From Palsa-504 sp963787645 (lineage in GTDB: Bacteria > Actinomycetota > Actinomycetes > Streptosporangiales > Streptosporangiaceae): a stretch of DNA of 64,000 bases. How positions within the stretch are numbered: position 1 is the stretch's first letter; the number at the start of each line of letters is the position of its first letter. The notes below the pieces were generated by a model. The model was not told where the DNA came from. It made no database searches and worked only from the letters and a program-made list of their open reading frames with translations. The position numbers and the translations under genes were made by a program. The DNA is taken from assembly GCA_963787645.1 (NCBI GenBank), contig CAWBDS010000002.1, positions 992,001 through 1,056,000 of the forward strand. Direction: 5' to 3'. Positions 16,535 to 24,644 of this stretch are shown piece by piece.

Positions 16535-17502
16535 CCGGTGGTCAGCAGAAAGTCCAGGCAGGACCCATCCTGGGCGATGTCGATCACGGCCCCGCGCAGG
16601 ACGCCCGAGGAGTAATCGCTACCCGGGTTGACACACAGTGTCCGGCCGATCTTCTGCGCTCCTCGCGATTCGTGGATGTGCCCGTGCAGGCCCACTGTCG
16701 GCTGGTAGCGCTTGATCGCCTCCCGCACCGCATGGCTGCCGACCGGGATAATGCTGGGCCGCCCGCCCCGGATGACCGGCTTGAGCGTGTCATCGAGCTC
16801 CGGAGCGTCGTCCAGGCCCGACGCGTAGGGCGGACAGTGCAGGTTCAAGATGCACGGCTGACCCGAAGGCACCTGCTCCAGCATCTCGTCGATCTGCTTG
16901 CCCAGCTCGTCTTCTGAGCACTCCCGCTCGGTATCCCACGGCGTGGTCGGCACCACGCCGAGGCTGGCCATGGTGACCGGGCCCAGGTCGCACAGCTCGA
17001 GCTCGGGGCACTCCACCCGTGGATGGGCGGCGATCACCGGGTCCGCGTCCACCGGATCGTCGTTGCCCGGCGTGATGATGCACCGAACCGACGGGTCGAG
17101 CCGTTCGGCGGCCAGGTCGCACCAGCGCTGCATCTGCGCGTTGATCTCGCTGCGGAACAGCCGGTCGAGCTTGGTCGCGTCCGCTTGCAGCGCGGCCAGC
17201 TCGGCGGCCTCCATCCGGACCGGATACAGCCCGGCCTTACCCAGGTCAGCGGCCAGCTGTTCCCACTTTGACTCGGGCACGGTCACGTCCTGCCCGCCCG
17301 CCTGCGCCCGCAGCGAGCCGTCCTGCGTGAGCACCGGCACGATGGCCTTGCCGGCGAAGTCGCCGCCCAGGATGATCACGTTCGCCTCGTAGACCTTGGC
17401 CGCGGCCAGGAACTTGCGGAAGCAGACCTCCGAGCCGTGCAGATCGGTGGCGAAGTAGATGCGCAGCGCGCGCCTTTTCGAGCCCTTGGACTTGCCCCAC
17501 AT
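16531..17502 (-). CDS. Calcineurin-like metallophosphoesterase
   Basis: 323 aa with the full dimetal motif set: ATDLHGSEV (DxH), GGDFAG (GD), TPGNDDPVD (GND), LNLHCPPYA (His) and GLHGHIHES (GHxH). It should hydrolyse a phosphomonoester or diester in the cytosol; the substrate is unknown. The spacing resembles a group often annotated only as metallophosphoesterase. It lies 4 bases after the permease gene and overlaps the aldolase start, so all three are co-expressed. It could dephosphorylate a cyclitol phosphate, which is inference from context. Confidence 0.85.
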   Translation of the reverse strand: MWGKSKGSKRRALRIYFATDLHGSEVCFRKFLAAAKVYEANVIILGGDFAGKAIVPVLTQDGSLRAQAGGQDVTVPESKWEQLAADLGKAGLYPVRMEAAELAALQADATKLDRLFRSEINAQMQRWCDLAAERLDPSVRCIITPGNDDPVDADPVIAAHPRVECPELELCDLGPVTMASLGVVPTTPWDTERECSEDELGKQIDEMLEQVPSGQPCILNLHCPPYASGLDDAPELDDTLKPVIRGGRPSIIPVGSHAVREAIKRYQPTVGLHGHIHESRGAQKIGRTLCVNPGSDYSSGVLRGAVIDIAQDGSCLDFLLTTG

Positions 17503-17506
17503 CCGG

Positions 17507-19162
17507 CTACTCCGGCGGAAGTTCGCGCATGGCCATGGTCAGGTCGAGCGAGTTGCGCTGTCTCCGCACCTGCCGGGCGATCAGGTAGATCACCGGTCCG
17601 GCGCCGAGCACGATGACCAGGGTCAAGATCGACTCCCAGCTGAACTTGCCGTACACGCTGGAATGCGCGATCAGCTCGTACACGGTGAACAGGGCGAGCA
17701 CCAAAGTGGCCCCGCCGACCAGGGTGACCTGGCGCAGCCACTTCTTCCTGGCGTCTTCGGGCATGCCCGGCGTCTGGATCAGGTCCGCCCGGCGGAGCGG
17801 GAGCACGGTGGCCGCGATCCCGCCGGCCAGCAGGATGAGCGCGAAGAACAGGCTCTGCAGGGCCACGATGCTGCCCAGGTTGACCAGGCTGGTCAGGAAG
17901 CAGAAGCCGATGCCGATGATCAGCACGATGGTGATGGCGACGTTCGGCGCGTGGTTGCGATCGGAGATCTTGGCCACACCCACCGGCAGCAGCCGGTCGA
18001 AGGCCTGGGCGAACAGGACACGCGTGGTGACGGTCAGGAAGGCCAGGTTGACCGCGATCTCGGCCAGCGGCACCGCGGTCGCGAACAAGATCTTGGTGAT
18101 CGGGTCGCCGGACAGGATCATTCCGTAGCCGAGCCCGCCCGCTACCGAGTTCAGGCTGGTGATCTTCCCGTAGGCCGTCGGGTTGACCACGCTGAGGTTG
18201 GCCTGGGCCTGCATGAAGGTCAACCCGACCCGGGCGCGCAGCAGAGCCCACACCCCGATCCACAGCACGACCAGCACGCCGATGCTGATCGCCGAGGCAT
18301 ACAGGTAGGTACGGCCAGGTCGCCGCAGCTCGCCGCCGACGTAGTAGGAGTACAGCACACCGTTGTAGTTGAGCACCATGAACGGGATGATCGCCACGGC
18401 GGACGCGATCGAGGTACCGAACACCACGCCGTTGGACTTGGCCGCGGTGATGATGGCCTGGAAGGCTCCCGGGTGGTTGCTGTAGCTGGCCAGGGCCGAG
18501 GTGAAGTCCGGGTGCGAGTTGAAGGCCAGCATCCCGATCAGCGCCAGGAACGCCACGACCTGCAGCACGATCAGCCAGAAGATGATCCGGGCCACGATGC
18601 GGACCGAGAACAAAGACAGCGCGGCCACGATCACCATGACCACCACGCTGAGCCAGGCGATGGCGATGTTGCTGGTCAGGTGATTGCCCGCGTTGGCGAT
18701 CGCGGTGCTGTGGAACGCCGAGCCCAGCCCGCTGAGCATGAACGGGGTGAACTGCGCGGCGAAGTGCGCGTTGGTCGACAGCACGTAGGTGAACACCACG
18801 GCGATGCCGAGCCCGGCGACCGAGCCGGCCGCGGGGGAGACGATCCGGGACAGGTAGACGTACTCGCCGCCCGCGCGGGGCACCGCCCGCAGCAGGTACC
18901 GGTAGGCGAACATGGCGACCAGCCAGATGACCGCCCCGGCCACCAGCGGCAGGTACATGTCGGACTTGGTGAAGTCGGTCAGCCCGGCGTTGAAGTTGAT
19001 GAATGTGTTGACCACGGCGACCGACGCCAGCGAGATGCCGGTCGCCGCCGGGATCCCCAGCTCCCGGACGAGGCCTGACGTCTGCCGGATGAACAGCCGG
19101 GAGGTCTCAGTACCCCCGGTCTTGGCCGCTCTTGCCGGAACCGATGCTTCGCTACTAGTCAC
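17507..19162 (-). CDS. APC-superfamily amino acid/polyamine permease
   Basis: 551-aa integral membrane protein with about 12 hydrophobic helices. The APC signature at the N-terminus is GISLASVAVVNTFINF, and AVPRAGGEYVYLSRIVSP is the conserved loop after helix 2. FGTSIASAVAIIPFMVLNYNG, GDPITKILFATAVPLAEI and a charged tail follow. GTG 19162 with GGAGGTAG upstream is a better start than 19180. First gene of the permease-phosphoesterase-aldolase operon. The cargo is unknown, and an amine- or amino-sugar-like solute is as likely as a plain amino acid. Confidence 0.88.
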   Translation of the reverse strand: MTSSEASVPARAAKTGGTETSRLFIRQTSGLVRELGIPAATGISLASVAVVNTFINFNAGLTDFTKSDMYLPLVAGAVIWLVAMFAYRYLLRAVPRAGGEYVYLSRIVSPAAGSVAGLGIAVVFTYVLSTNAHFAAQFTPFMLSGLGSAFHSTAIANAGNHLTSNIAIAWLSVVVMVIVAALSLFSVRIVARIIFWLIVLQVVAFLALIGMLAFNSHPDFTSALASYSNHPGAFQAIITAAKSNGVVFGTSIASAVAIIPFMVLNYNGVLYSYYVGGELRRPGRTYLYASAISIGVLVVLWIGVWALLRARVGLTFMQAQANLSVVNPTAYGKITSLNSVAGGLGYGMILSGDPITKILFATAVPLAEIAVNLAFLTVTTRVLFAQAFDRLLPVGVAKISDRNHAPNVAITIVLIIGIGFCFLTSLVNLGSIVALQSLFFALILLAGGIAATVLPLRRADLIQTPGMPEDARKKWLRQVTLVGGATLVLALFTVYELIAHSSVYGKFSWESILTLVIVLGAGPVIYLIARQVRRQRNSLDLTMAMRELPPE

Positions 19163-19464
19163 TGGCCTACCTCCAGCCACAGCATCACCAGGGCGAGGAA
19201 TACCAAAACTGGGCCGGCAGGCGGCCCTACCAGCCCAGATGGCTCCTCAGGCTGGTCTTATGGTCAGGCCAGGACAAGAGATTGTCAATACCTACGAACA
19301 TACTGCCCTACGAGGTGACAAACGCCGGACGTGAGTCCCGCTCAGCCGTGGCGCCCCGGCCGCAAATGACGCAAATGACACCTAGGCCGGCGTATCAGCA
19401 TCCGCCGTCCCCCCTCCGAATCGGCAGGGCGCACCTAGCCACCGAACGGGAACGGGGGTTTCCG
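19163..19464. other. Divergent intergenic region
   Basis: About 300 bases between the permease start and a small plus-strand gene. The sequence near 19275-19320 is A+T-richer than its surroundings (ATTGTCAATACCTACGAACATACTG) and could hold the permease promoter. No palindrome like those near the GntR or LacI genes was found. Confidence 0.35.
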
Positions 19465-19737
19465 ATGGATACCAGTGTGATGTTTATGGACTGCCCGGCC
19501 TATATGGACCGCACCGGCGCGGCCCGGTGCGGGCTGCCGGCGGCCGTGGAGTACCGGTACGCGGTCCGGTCCACCGACGGGCCGCTGGAGAGCGTCAAGA
19601 TCCGGTGCCCGCGCGGGCACTCCTTCAACGGTCCCCTGGAGTCGATGCTGTGGGACAAGGCGCCTGCCGCGACCCGGCCTCGGCCTGCCGCTACCCGGCC
19701 TCGGCCTGCCGCTACCCGGCCTCGGCCTGCCGCTTGA
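19465..19737 (+). CDS. Small Cys/His protein with a repeat-extended C-terminus
   Basis: 90 aa, family not named. MFMDCPAYMDRTGAARCGLPA and KIRCPRGHSFNGP suggest a treble-clef or ribbon-like metal site (Cys-x11-Cys and CPRGH). ATG 19465 follows a weak purine tract. The last 25 residues come from a 21-bp tandem repeat (PAATRPR three times), and the gene tail overlaps the tail of the convergent SRPBCC gene by 26 bases. The original stop was probably lost when the repeat expanded. Confidence 0.6.
   Translation: MDTSVMFMDCPAYMDRTGAARCGLPAAVEYRYAVRSTDGPLESVKIRCPRGHSFNGPLESMLWDKAPAATRPRPAATRPRPAATRPRPAA
19662..19734. repeat. 21-bp tandem repeat, about 3.5 copies
   Basis: Units at 19662-19682, 19683-19703 and 19704-19724 plus a half unit share GCCTGCCGC, then TACCCGGCCTCG; the first differs by one base. 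On the minus strand each unit reads RQAEAG followed by TAG. The terminal codons and stop of the SRPBCC gene have therefore been copied in tandem, leaving extra stops downstream. On the plus strand the units extend the small Cys/His protein. Confidence 0.85.
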
Positions 19738-20143
19738 TGGCCTCGTTGATCGCCTCGAAGGCGGCCCGAATCCGCTCGATTGTCTTGGTCGTGTTGCGGC
19801 CCGAGCCCAGCCCCCGGTAGGACTCAGCCTGCTCCAGCGACGTGCCGCCATCGACGGGGCTCAGCAGGAACCTGCGCTCGCTTATCGTGATCCCGAGCAG
19901 CTTTGACACCCACCGCAGTTCGGCGCCCGGCTCGGCGGTCAGCACCGTGACCTTGACGGTCATGCTGCGGCCGCTGGTCGGGACGGTGGTCGTGATGGTG
20001 AGCTTGCTCCCCGCCGCGAGTTGCCCGCTCACCGCCTGGAACACCGGATGCCACTGCGGGTAGCTGGCCAGGTCGGCCAGCACCGCCCACACCTTCTCGG
20101 GTGTGGCGGCGATCTCGATCGTCGTCGAGACCTGGACGGGCAT
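19712..20143 (-). CDS. SRPBCC-family (polyketide cyclase/START-like) protein
   Basis: 143 aa with a helix-grip fold. The start STTIEIAATPEKVWAVLADL, WHPVFQAV and ELRWVSKLLGI strands, GGTSLEQAESYRG and the long C-terminal helix (TTKTIERIRAAFEAINEAIK) are typical of SRPBCC lipid- or polyketide-binding proteins. No catalytic residues can be named. It stands alone, between the convergent small gene and the upstream LacI gene on the same strand (85-base gap). Confidence 0.85.
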   Translation of the reverse strand: MPVQVSTTIEIAATPEKVWAVLADLASYPQWHPVFQAVSGQLAAGSKLTITTTVPTSGRSMTVKVTVLTAEPGAELRWVSKLLGITISERRFLLSPVDGGTSLEQAESYRGLGSGRNTTKTIERIRAAFEAINEAIKRQAEAG

Positions 20144-20227
20144 CGCGGCCGACCTCCTGCGTGGATCTTACGCCGAGTCAGCCGGTCCGGACGCGGCTGA
20201 CGAAACGCCTTGCTAGCGCCGGGCGGG

Positions 20228-21274
20228 TCACGCCGGCTCCGCCGTTTCCGGCGGGATATTGAACGGCGTGATGACCTGGATGGGAGCGGGCGCGGTGGCG
20301 ATCGGGCCGTCCAGGGCGCCGTGGCATTGCATGATGATCTGGCAGGCGCGGTGCATGTCCCGGCGCAGGTCGTGGTGGAGCACGGCGGACAGCCGACCCG
20401 CCTCGAGCAGTTCCCGGTTGTCTGAGTCCAGATCATGCGCGATGAACGCCCGGCAGGCGCGACGGCGGGCGTCGAAGGCCTCGAGGATGGCCCGGTTGCC
20501 GCCGCCGATCGAGTAGACGGCGTCGAGGTCAGGATGGCGGTCCAGGGCGCTGAGCACGAGCTGATAAACCGAGCTGTCCAAGCCGTCGCTGTCGGTGATC
20601 TCGGTGAGAGCGCGGTGCGGCCAGCGCTCGCGGATCGCGGCCCGGAAGCCGATCTCGCGTTCCTCCTCGCCGCGGAAGACGGTGCGGCTCAGCGCGACCA
20701 GGATGCGGCTGTCCCGACCCGCGGGCTCGCCCGGCCACCGGTTGATCAGGTAGGCCGCGGTGGCCCCGGCCGAACGGTTGTCCATCCCCACGTAGGCCAC
20801 CCGCTTGCTGAACGGCAGGTCGGTGACCAGCGTGACGACCGGGATGCCGGCTTCGGCCAGGCGCAGCACCGCGGTGTTGACCTCGGGCGCCTCCGGGGCC
20901 TTGAGGATGACCCCGCGCGAGCCCCGCCGGGCGATCGTGTCGAGCACGCCCGCGATCTCGCGCGGGTGACCCTTCTCGCGGAAGTCGAACCGGGACCGGA
21001 CGACCGCGGGCCGTAGTGACGGCATCTCGTGCTCGAGCGCGGTCTTGACCGCGGCGGAAAACCGGGCGGGCGTCTGCATCACGATGTCGATCATGAATAC
21101 CTGGCCGTTGAGCCGCAGCTGGCTGGCCTGCCGGTCCAGATCGGTGATGGCCTGCCGGATGTCGTTGACCGTGCTCGGGCGAACGCCGCCGCGGTGGTTG
21201 AGGACCCGGTCCACCGTGGCCTCGCTGACCCCGGCCTGACGCGCTATTTCCCGGATCGGATAGAGGTGAGGCAT
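20228..21274 (-). CDS. LacI-family transcriptional regulator with periplasmic-binding-like domain
   Basis: 348 aa. The helix-turn-helix at residues 6-28 (IREIARQAGVSEATVDRVLNHR) has the TVDRVLN variant seen in sugar and inositol LacI proteins. The ligand domain runs from about 60 to 330 (IDIVMQTPARFSAAV, GVILKAPEAPEV, GIPVVTLVTDLP, YVGMDNRSAGATAAYL, IAHDLDSDNRELL). It is divergent from the iolD operon, which it probably controls. The candidate site CTTAACGGTAAG lies in the shared spacer. The effector is presumably an inositol or its catabolite (inference). Confidence 0.92.
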   Translation of the reverse strand: MPHLYPIREIARQAGVSEATVDRVLNHRGGVRPSTVNDIRQAITDLDRQASQLRLNGQVFMIDIVMQTPARFSAAVKTALEHEMPSLRPAVVRSRFDFREKGHPREIAGVLDTIARRGSRGVILKAPEAPEVNTAVLRLAEAGIPVVTLVTDLPFSKRVAYVGMDNRSAGATAAYLINRWPGEPAGRDSRILVALSRTVFRGEEEREIGFRAAIRERWPHRALTEITDSDGLDSSVYQLVLSALDRHPDLDAVYSIGGGNRAILEAFDARRRACRAFIAHDLDSDNRELLEAGRLSAVLHHDLRRDMHRACQIIMQCHGALDGPIATAPAPIQVITPFNIPPETAEPA

Positions 21275-21489
21275 GCCGCCGTCCTGATGGATTCCTGATG
21301 CTTCAAGCTTAACGGTAAGTCACTCCTAGCCGGTCATCTAACCTTAACTAGCAGCACGATCCAACAGCCCTAATGATGGGTTTTTGAGGGGCAACAGATC
21401 GTTGACTTGGTGAATCGGGTCATGCAGTGTCGAGTCATCGAACCGATCGGGCGGATGGCCGCCTGACGCGCTGGCGGGCTGGTGCACCG
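21275..21489. promoter_or_regulatory. LacI/iolD divergent control region
   Basis: The spacer holds CTTAACGGTAAG at 21308-21319, a near-palindrome (5 of 6 positions) with the central CG common in LacI sites. A related CCTTAACT lies at 21342-21349. ALDH-remnant translation probably begins at ATG 21490 rather than in the low-quality frame from 21427. The operator is inferred only from position and symmetry. Confidence 0.35.
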
Positions 21490-21849
21490 ATGGAAATGCT
21501 GATTGGCGGCGCGTGGCAACCGGCCGCGAGTGGCCGCACCGAGAATGTGACCTCTCCGTTCGACGGCACGGTCACCGGCACGGTCCCGGTCGCCGACGTC
21601 AGCGATGTCCACGCCGCGCTGGACCGGGCGCAGGCCGGCGCGGCCACCTGGCGGCGCATGCAGGCTCACGAGCGGATGCGGATCCTGCTGCGAGCCGCCG
21701 ACCTGGCCGACCAGCGGGCCGAGCTGACCGCGGAGCTCATCAGCGCCAAGGCCGGCAAGGCGATCACCGAGGCCCGGGGTGAGGCCTCGCGCTCGGGGGA
21801 AGACGGTCGTCCTGCACGGCCGTCCCTGGTAAAGCCGTCCCTGGTATAG
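21490..21849 (+). pseudogene. Aldehyde dehydrogenase reduced to its two ends
   Basis: The first 100 residues are a normal ALDH start (MLIGGAWQPAASGRTENVTSPFDGTV ... LRAADLADQRAELTAEL ... GKAITEARGEASRSG). The cofactor and catalytic domains are absent. A few bases later, in another frame, the typical ALDH tail KTVVLHGRPW and stop TAA occur at 21800-21832. About 350 residues were thus lost by an internal deletion that also shifted the frame. A 13-bp direct duplication (GCCGTCCCTGGTA) follows. The catalytic cysteine is missing, so it is non-functional. It leads the iolD operon. Confidence 0.75.
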
Positions 21850-21861
21850 GAGACCCGACCA

Positions 21862-23835
21862 ATGACCCACCAGACCGTGCGGCTGACCGTCGCCCAAGCC
21901 GTCGTGACTTATCTAGCGCGGCAGTACTCGGTGGCCGACGGCCAGCGCCGCCGGCTGATTCCCGCCACCCTGGGCATCTTCGGGCACGGCAACGTGGCCG
22001 GGCTCGGCCAGGCCCTGGACCAGCTCAGCGACGAGATGCCGTTCATCCAGGGCCGCAACGAGCAGGCCCTGGTCCATGCGGCCACCGCGTTCGCCAAGCA
22101 CCGCCTCCGCCACGCGACCTTGGCCGTGACCTCCTCGATCGGCCCGGGTGCGCTGAACATGGTCACCGGTGCCGCGCTGGCCACGGTCAACCGGCTGCCG
22201 GTGCTGCTGCTGCCCGGGGACACCTACGCGACCAGGCACCAGGGCCCGGTGCTGCAGCAGCTGCAGCACCCGCTGGCGGCCGACGTGACCGTCAATGACG
22301 CGTTCCGCCCGGTCTGCCGTTTCTTCGACCGCATCACCCGGCCGGAGCAGCTGCTCACCGCGTTGCCCGCGGCCATGCGGGTGCTGACCGACCCGGTCGA
22401 GGCCGGGGCCGTGGTGATCTCGCTGCCGCAAGACGTTCAATCGCATGCCTACGACTTTCCGGAAAGCTTTTTTACCGAACGATCCTGGGTTATCCGCCGT
22501 CCGCAACCCGACCCCAGCGAAACCGAGGCGGTGCTGGCCCTGCTGGCCGCGGCGGCCCGGCCGCTGATCATCGCCGGCGGCGGCGTCATCTACTCCGGGG
22601 CCACGGCCGAGCTGGAGCGGCTGGCCGGCGCCGTCGGCATCCCGGTGGCCGAGACCTTCGCCGGCAAGGGCGCTGTCCAGCAGCAGACCTGGTGGCAGGT
22701 CGGCGGCATCGGCCTGGAGGGCACTCCGGCGGCCAACGCGCTGGCCCGCGAGGCCGACCTGGTGCTCACCGTCGGGTCGCGGCTGACCGACTTCGCCACC
22801 GCCTCGCACTCGCTGTTCGCCGACCCGCACGTGCGGTTCGCGAGCATCAACGTCACCCCTCGCGACGCCGACCGGCTCGGCGCCACCGGCATCATCGCCG
22901 ACGCTCGGCAGGCGCTGGCCGCGCTGGCCGACGGCGCGGCCCGCGTCGGCCTCCGCGCGCCCGCGGCCTGGCGGGCCCGCGCCGAGGAGGTGACCGGCCC
23001 GTGGGCCGCGGCCCGCGCCGCCGCGCTCGACCCGGATCGGGCTCCCGACCTCGCCCAGGCGGGACCGGACGTGGTCACCACCACCAACGCGGTCCTCACT
23101 CAGGGCCAGGTCATCGGGGTCCTGCAGGAGCACGCGCGGTCCGGCGACGTGGTGATCGCCGCGGCGGGCGGCCCGCCGGGCGACCTGCTCAAGGTGTGGG
23201 ACGCGACCGGCGGCCGGCGCTGCCACCTGGAGTTCGGCTTTTCGTGCATGGGTTATGAGATCCCGGCCGCGATCGGCGTCCGGCTGGCCGACGCGCAGCC
23301 GGGTGCCCGGGTCGTCTCCCTCCTCGGCGACGGGACGTTCCTGCTGGCGCCGACGGAGCTGGTTACCGCGGCCCAGGAGGGCCTGGCGGTCACCCTCGTC
23401 GTCCCGGACAACCATGGCTACCAGGTCATCCACCGGCTGCAGATGCTGCGCAGCGGCCGGGAGTTCGGCAACGAGTTCCGCTACCGGCCCGAACCGCTGC
23501 GGCTGGCCGACGGCGAGATGACCGGCGGCGAGATGGCCAAGGCAGCCCGGCTGGAGGGCGATTACCTGCGCCTCGACCTAGTGCAGATCGCGGCCGGCCT
23601 CGGCGCCCGCGCCTGCCAGGCCACCACCGCGGCCGAACTGCGGGCCGCGCTGGACGATACCCGAGACCATCTCGGTCCGGTGGTGATCGTGGTCCCGGTG
23701 GTCCCCCACGCCGACCTGCCCGGGGCCGGCGTCTGGTGGGACGTCGCCCCGGCCGAGATGTCCACTTTGGGCGTCACGCAGGGCCTGCGCGCCGAGTACG
23801 AAAGCGACCGCCAGGAGCAGAGGTGGTTCGGGTGA
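21862..23835 (+). CDS. iolD: 3D-(3,5/4)-trihydroxycyclohexane-1,2-dione hydrolase IolD
   Basis: 657-aa thiamin-diphosphate enzyme that opens the six-membered ring in inositol catabolism. The N-terminal domain has the activating glutamate in QGRNEQALVHAA. The central domain contains PLIIAGGGVIYSGA, and the C-terminal domain has the cofactor motif GDGTFLLAPTEL ... VVPDNHGYQ. The tail reads VWWDVAPAEMS, matching the remnant at 43103-43375. Full length for the family. AGGAG precedes ATG 21862. It is the first intact gene of a plus-strand operon and the only complete iolD in the window. Confidence 0.95.
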   Translation: MTHQTVRLTVAQAVVTYLARQYSVADGQRRRLIPATLGIFGHGNVAGLGQALDQLSDEMPFIQGRNEQALVHAATAFAKHRLRHATLAVTSSIGPGALNMVTGAALATVNRLPVLLLPGDTYATRHQGPVLQQLQHPLAADVTVNDAFRPVCRFFDRITRPEQLLTALPAAMRVLTDPVEAGAVVISLPQDVQSHAYDFPESFFTERSWVIRRPQPDPSETEAVLALLAAAARPLIIAGGGVIYSGATAELERLAGAVGIPVAETFAGKGAVQQQTWWQVGGIGLEGTPAANALAREADLVLTVGSRLTDFATASHSLFADPHVRFASINVTPRDADRLGATGIIADARQALAALADGAARVGLRAPAAWRARAEEVTGPWAAARAAALDPDRAPDLAQAGPDVVTTTNAVLTQGQVIGVLQEHARSGDVVIAAAGGPPGDLLKVWDATGGRRCHLEFGFSCMGYEIPAAIGVRLADAQPGARVVSLLGDGTFLLAPTELVTAAQEGLAVTLVVPDNHGYQVIHRLQMLRSGREFGNEFRYRPEPLRLADGEMTGGEMAKAARLEGDYLRLDLVQIAAGLGARACQATTAAELRAALDDTRDHLGPVVIVVPVVPHADLPGAGVWWDVAPAEMSTLGVTQGLRAEYESDRQEQRWFG

Positions 23836-24644
23836 GTGCCGCGGCGAGCCCGCTCAACCGTGGAGCCCTGGCCGCCGCGGTCCGGTCCGGAACCCCTACC
23901 CTGGGCACCTTCATCGGCAGCGCGTCGCCGCTGACCGCCGAGGTCTGCGCCGCGGCCGGGGTCGACTGGGTGCTGCTCGATCTCGAGCACGGAGCCGGCG
24001 GCGAAGAGCAGGTCCGCGACGTGGTGCCCGCCGCCGGGAGCTACGGGGTACCCACCGTGGTCCGGGTGGAGTCCGCGGCCCGGATCCGGATGGGCCGGGT
24101 CCTGGACAGCGGCGCCGCGGGCATCATGCTGCCCCGCCTCAACACCGTGGATGAAGTCGCCGAGGCGGTCCGTCACCTGCGCTACCCCCCGGCCGGTGAC
24201 CGGGGCGTGGCCACCTACAACCGGGCCTGCCGGTTCGGACTCGACCCGGACGCCCTGGACCGCGCCAACGCGGAGGTGCTCGGCGTGGTCCAGATCGAGT
24301 CGGCCGCCGCCGTCGCCGTCGCCGACCAGATCGCCGGGCTGGACGGCGTGGACGTGCTGTTCGTCGGCCCTCGGGACCTCAGCCACGACCTCGGCGTGCC
24401 CGGCGACCTGACCGCGCCGGCCTTCGTCGAGGCCGTCGACCGGGTCAAGGCGGCCAGCCAACGGCACGGCAAGGCCGGCGGCCTGCTGGTGGCCGACGGT
24501 GCCGCCGCCGCCCGGCGGCTCGAGCAGGGCTGGACGTTCGTGGCCATCGGCTCGGACTCCACGCTGCTGGCCACCGCCGTGACCGTCGAATTCGGCCGCG
24601 CCCGCGCCACAGCCAACCCCAGTGACAGGAAAAAGACGGCATGA
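23832..24644 (+). CDS. HpcH/HpaI-family aldolase
   Basis: 270-aa metal-dependent class II aldolase acting on 2-keto-3-deoxy acids, releasing pyruvate or a related keto acid. LGTFIGSASPLTAEVCAAAGVDWVLLDLEHG, VRVESAARIRMGRVLDSGAAGIMLPRL and VQIESAAAV hold the metal ligands (glutamate and aspartate) and the arginine of the family. GTG 23832 overlaps the iolD stop (GTGA). Next to iolD it may cleave an alternative ring-opened product, giving an IolJ-independent branch (inference). Confidence 0.9.
   Translation: MSAAASPLNRGALAAAVRSGTPTLGTFIGSASPLTAEVCAAAGVDWVLLDLEHGAGGEEQVRDVVPAAGSYGVPTVVRVESAARIRMGRVLDSGAAGIMLPRLNTVDEVAEAVRHLRYPPAGDRGVATYNRACRFGLDPDALDRANAEVLGVVQIESAAAVAVADQIAGLDGVDVLFVGPRDLSHDLGVPGDLTAPAFVEAVDRVKAASQRHGKAGGLLVADGAAAARRLEQGWTFVAIGSDSTLLATAVTVEFGRARATANPSDRKKTA

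Noticed and set aside
19662..19734. CRISPR array
   Set aside because: Units are contiguous with no spacers and are coding on both strands.
4625..20143. Toxin-antitoxin pair made of the MT0933-like protein and the SRPBCC protein
   Set aside because: They are 15 kb apart and the SRPBCC protein does not look like Rv0910.
21913..23433. Long antisense frames over iolD and many other genes
   Set aside because: Typical high-GC shadow frames: His/Arg/Gly-rich, no domains, opposite a strongly supported gene.
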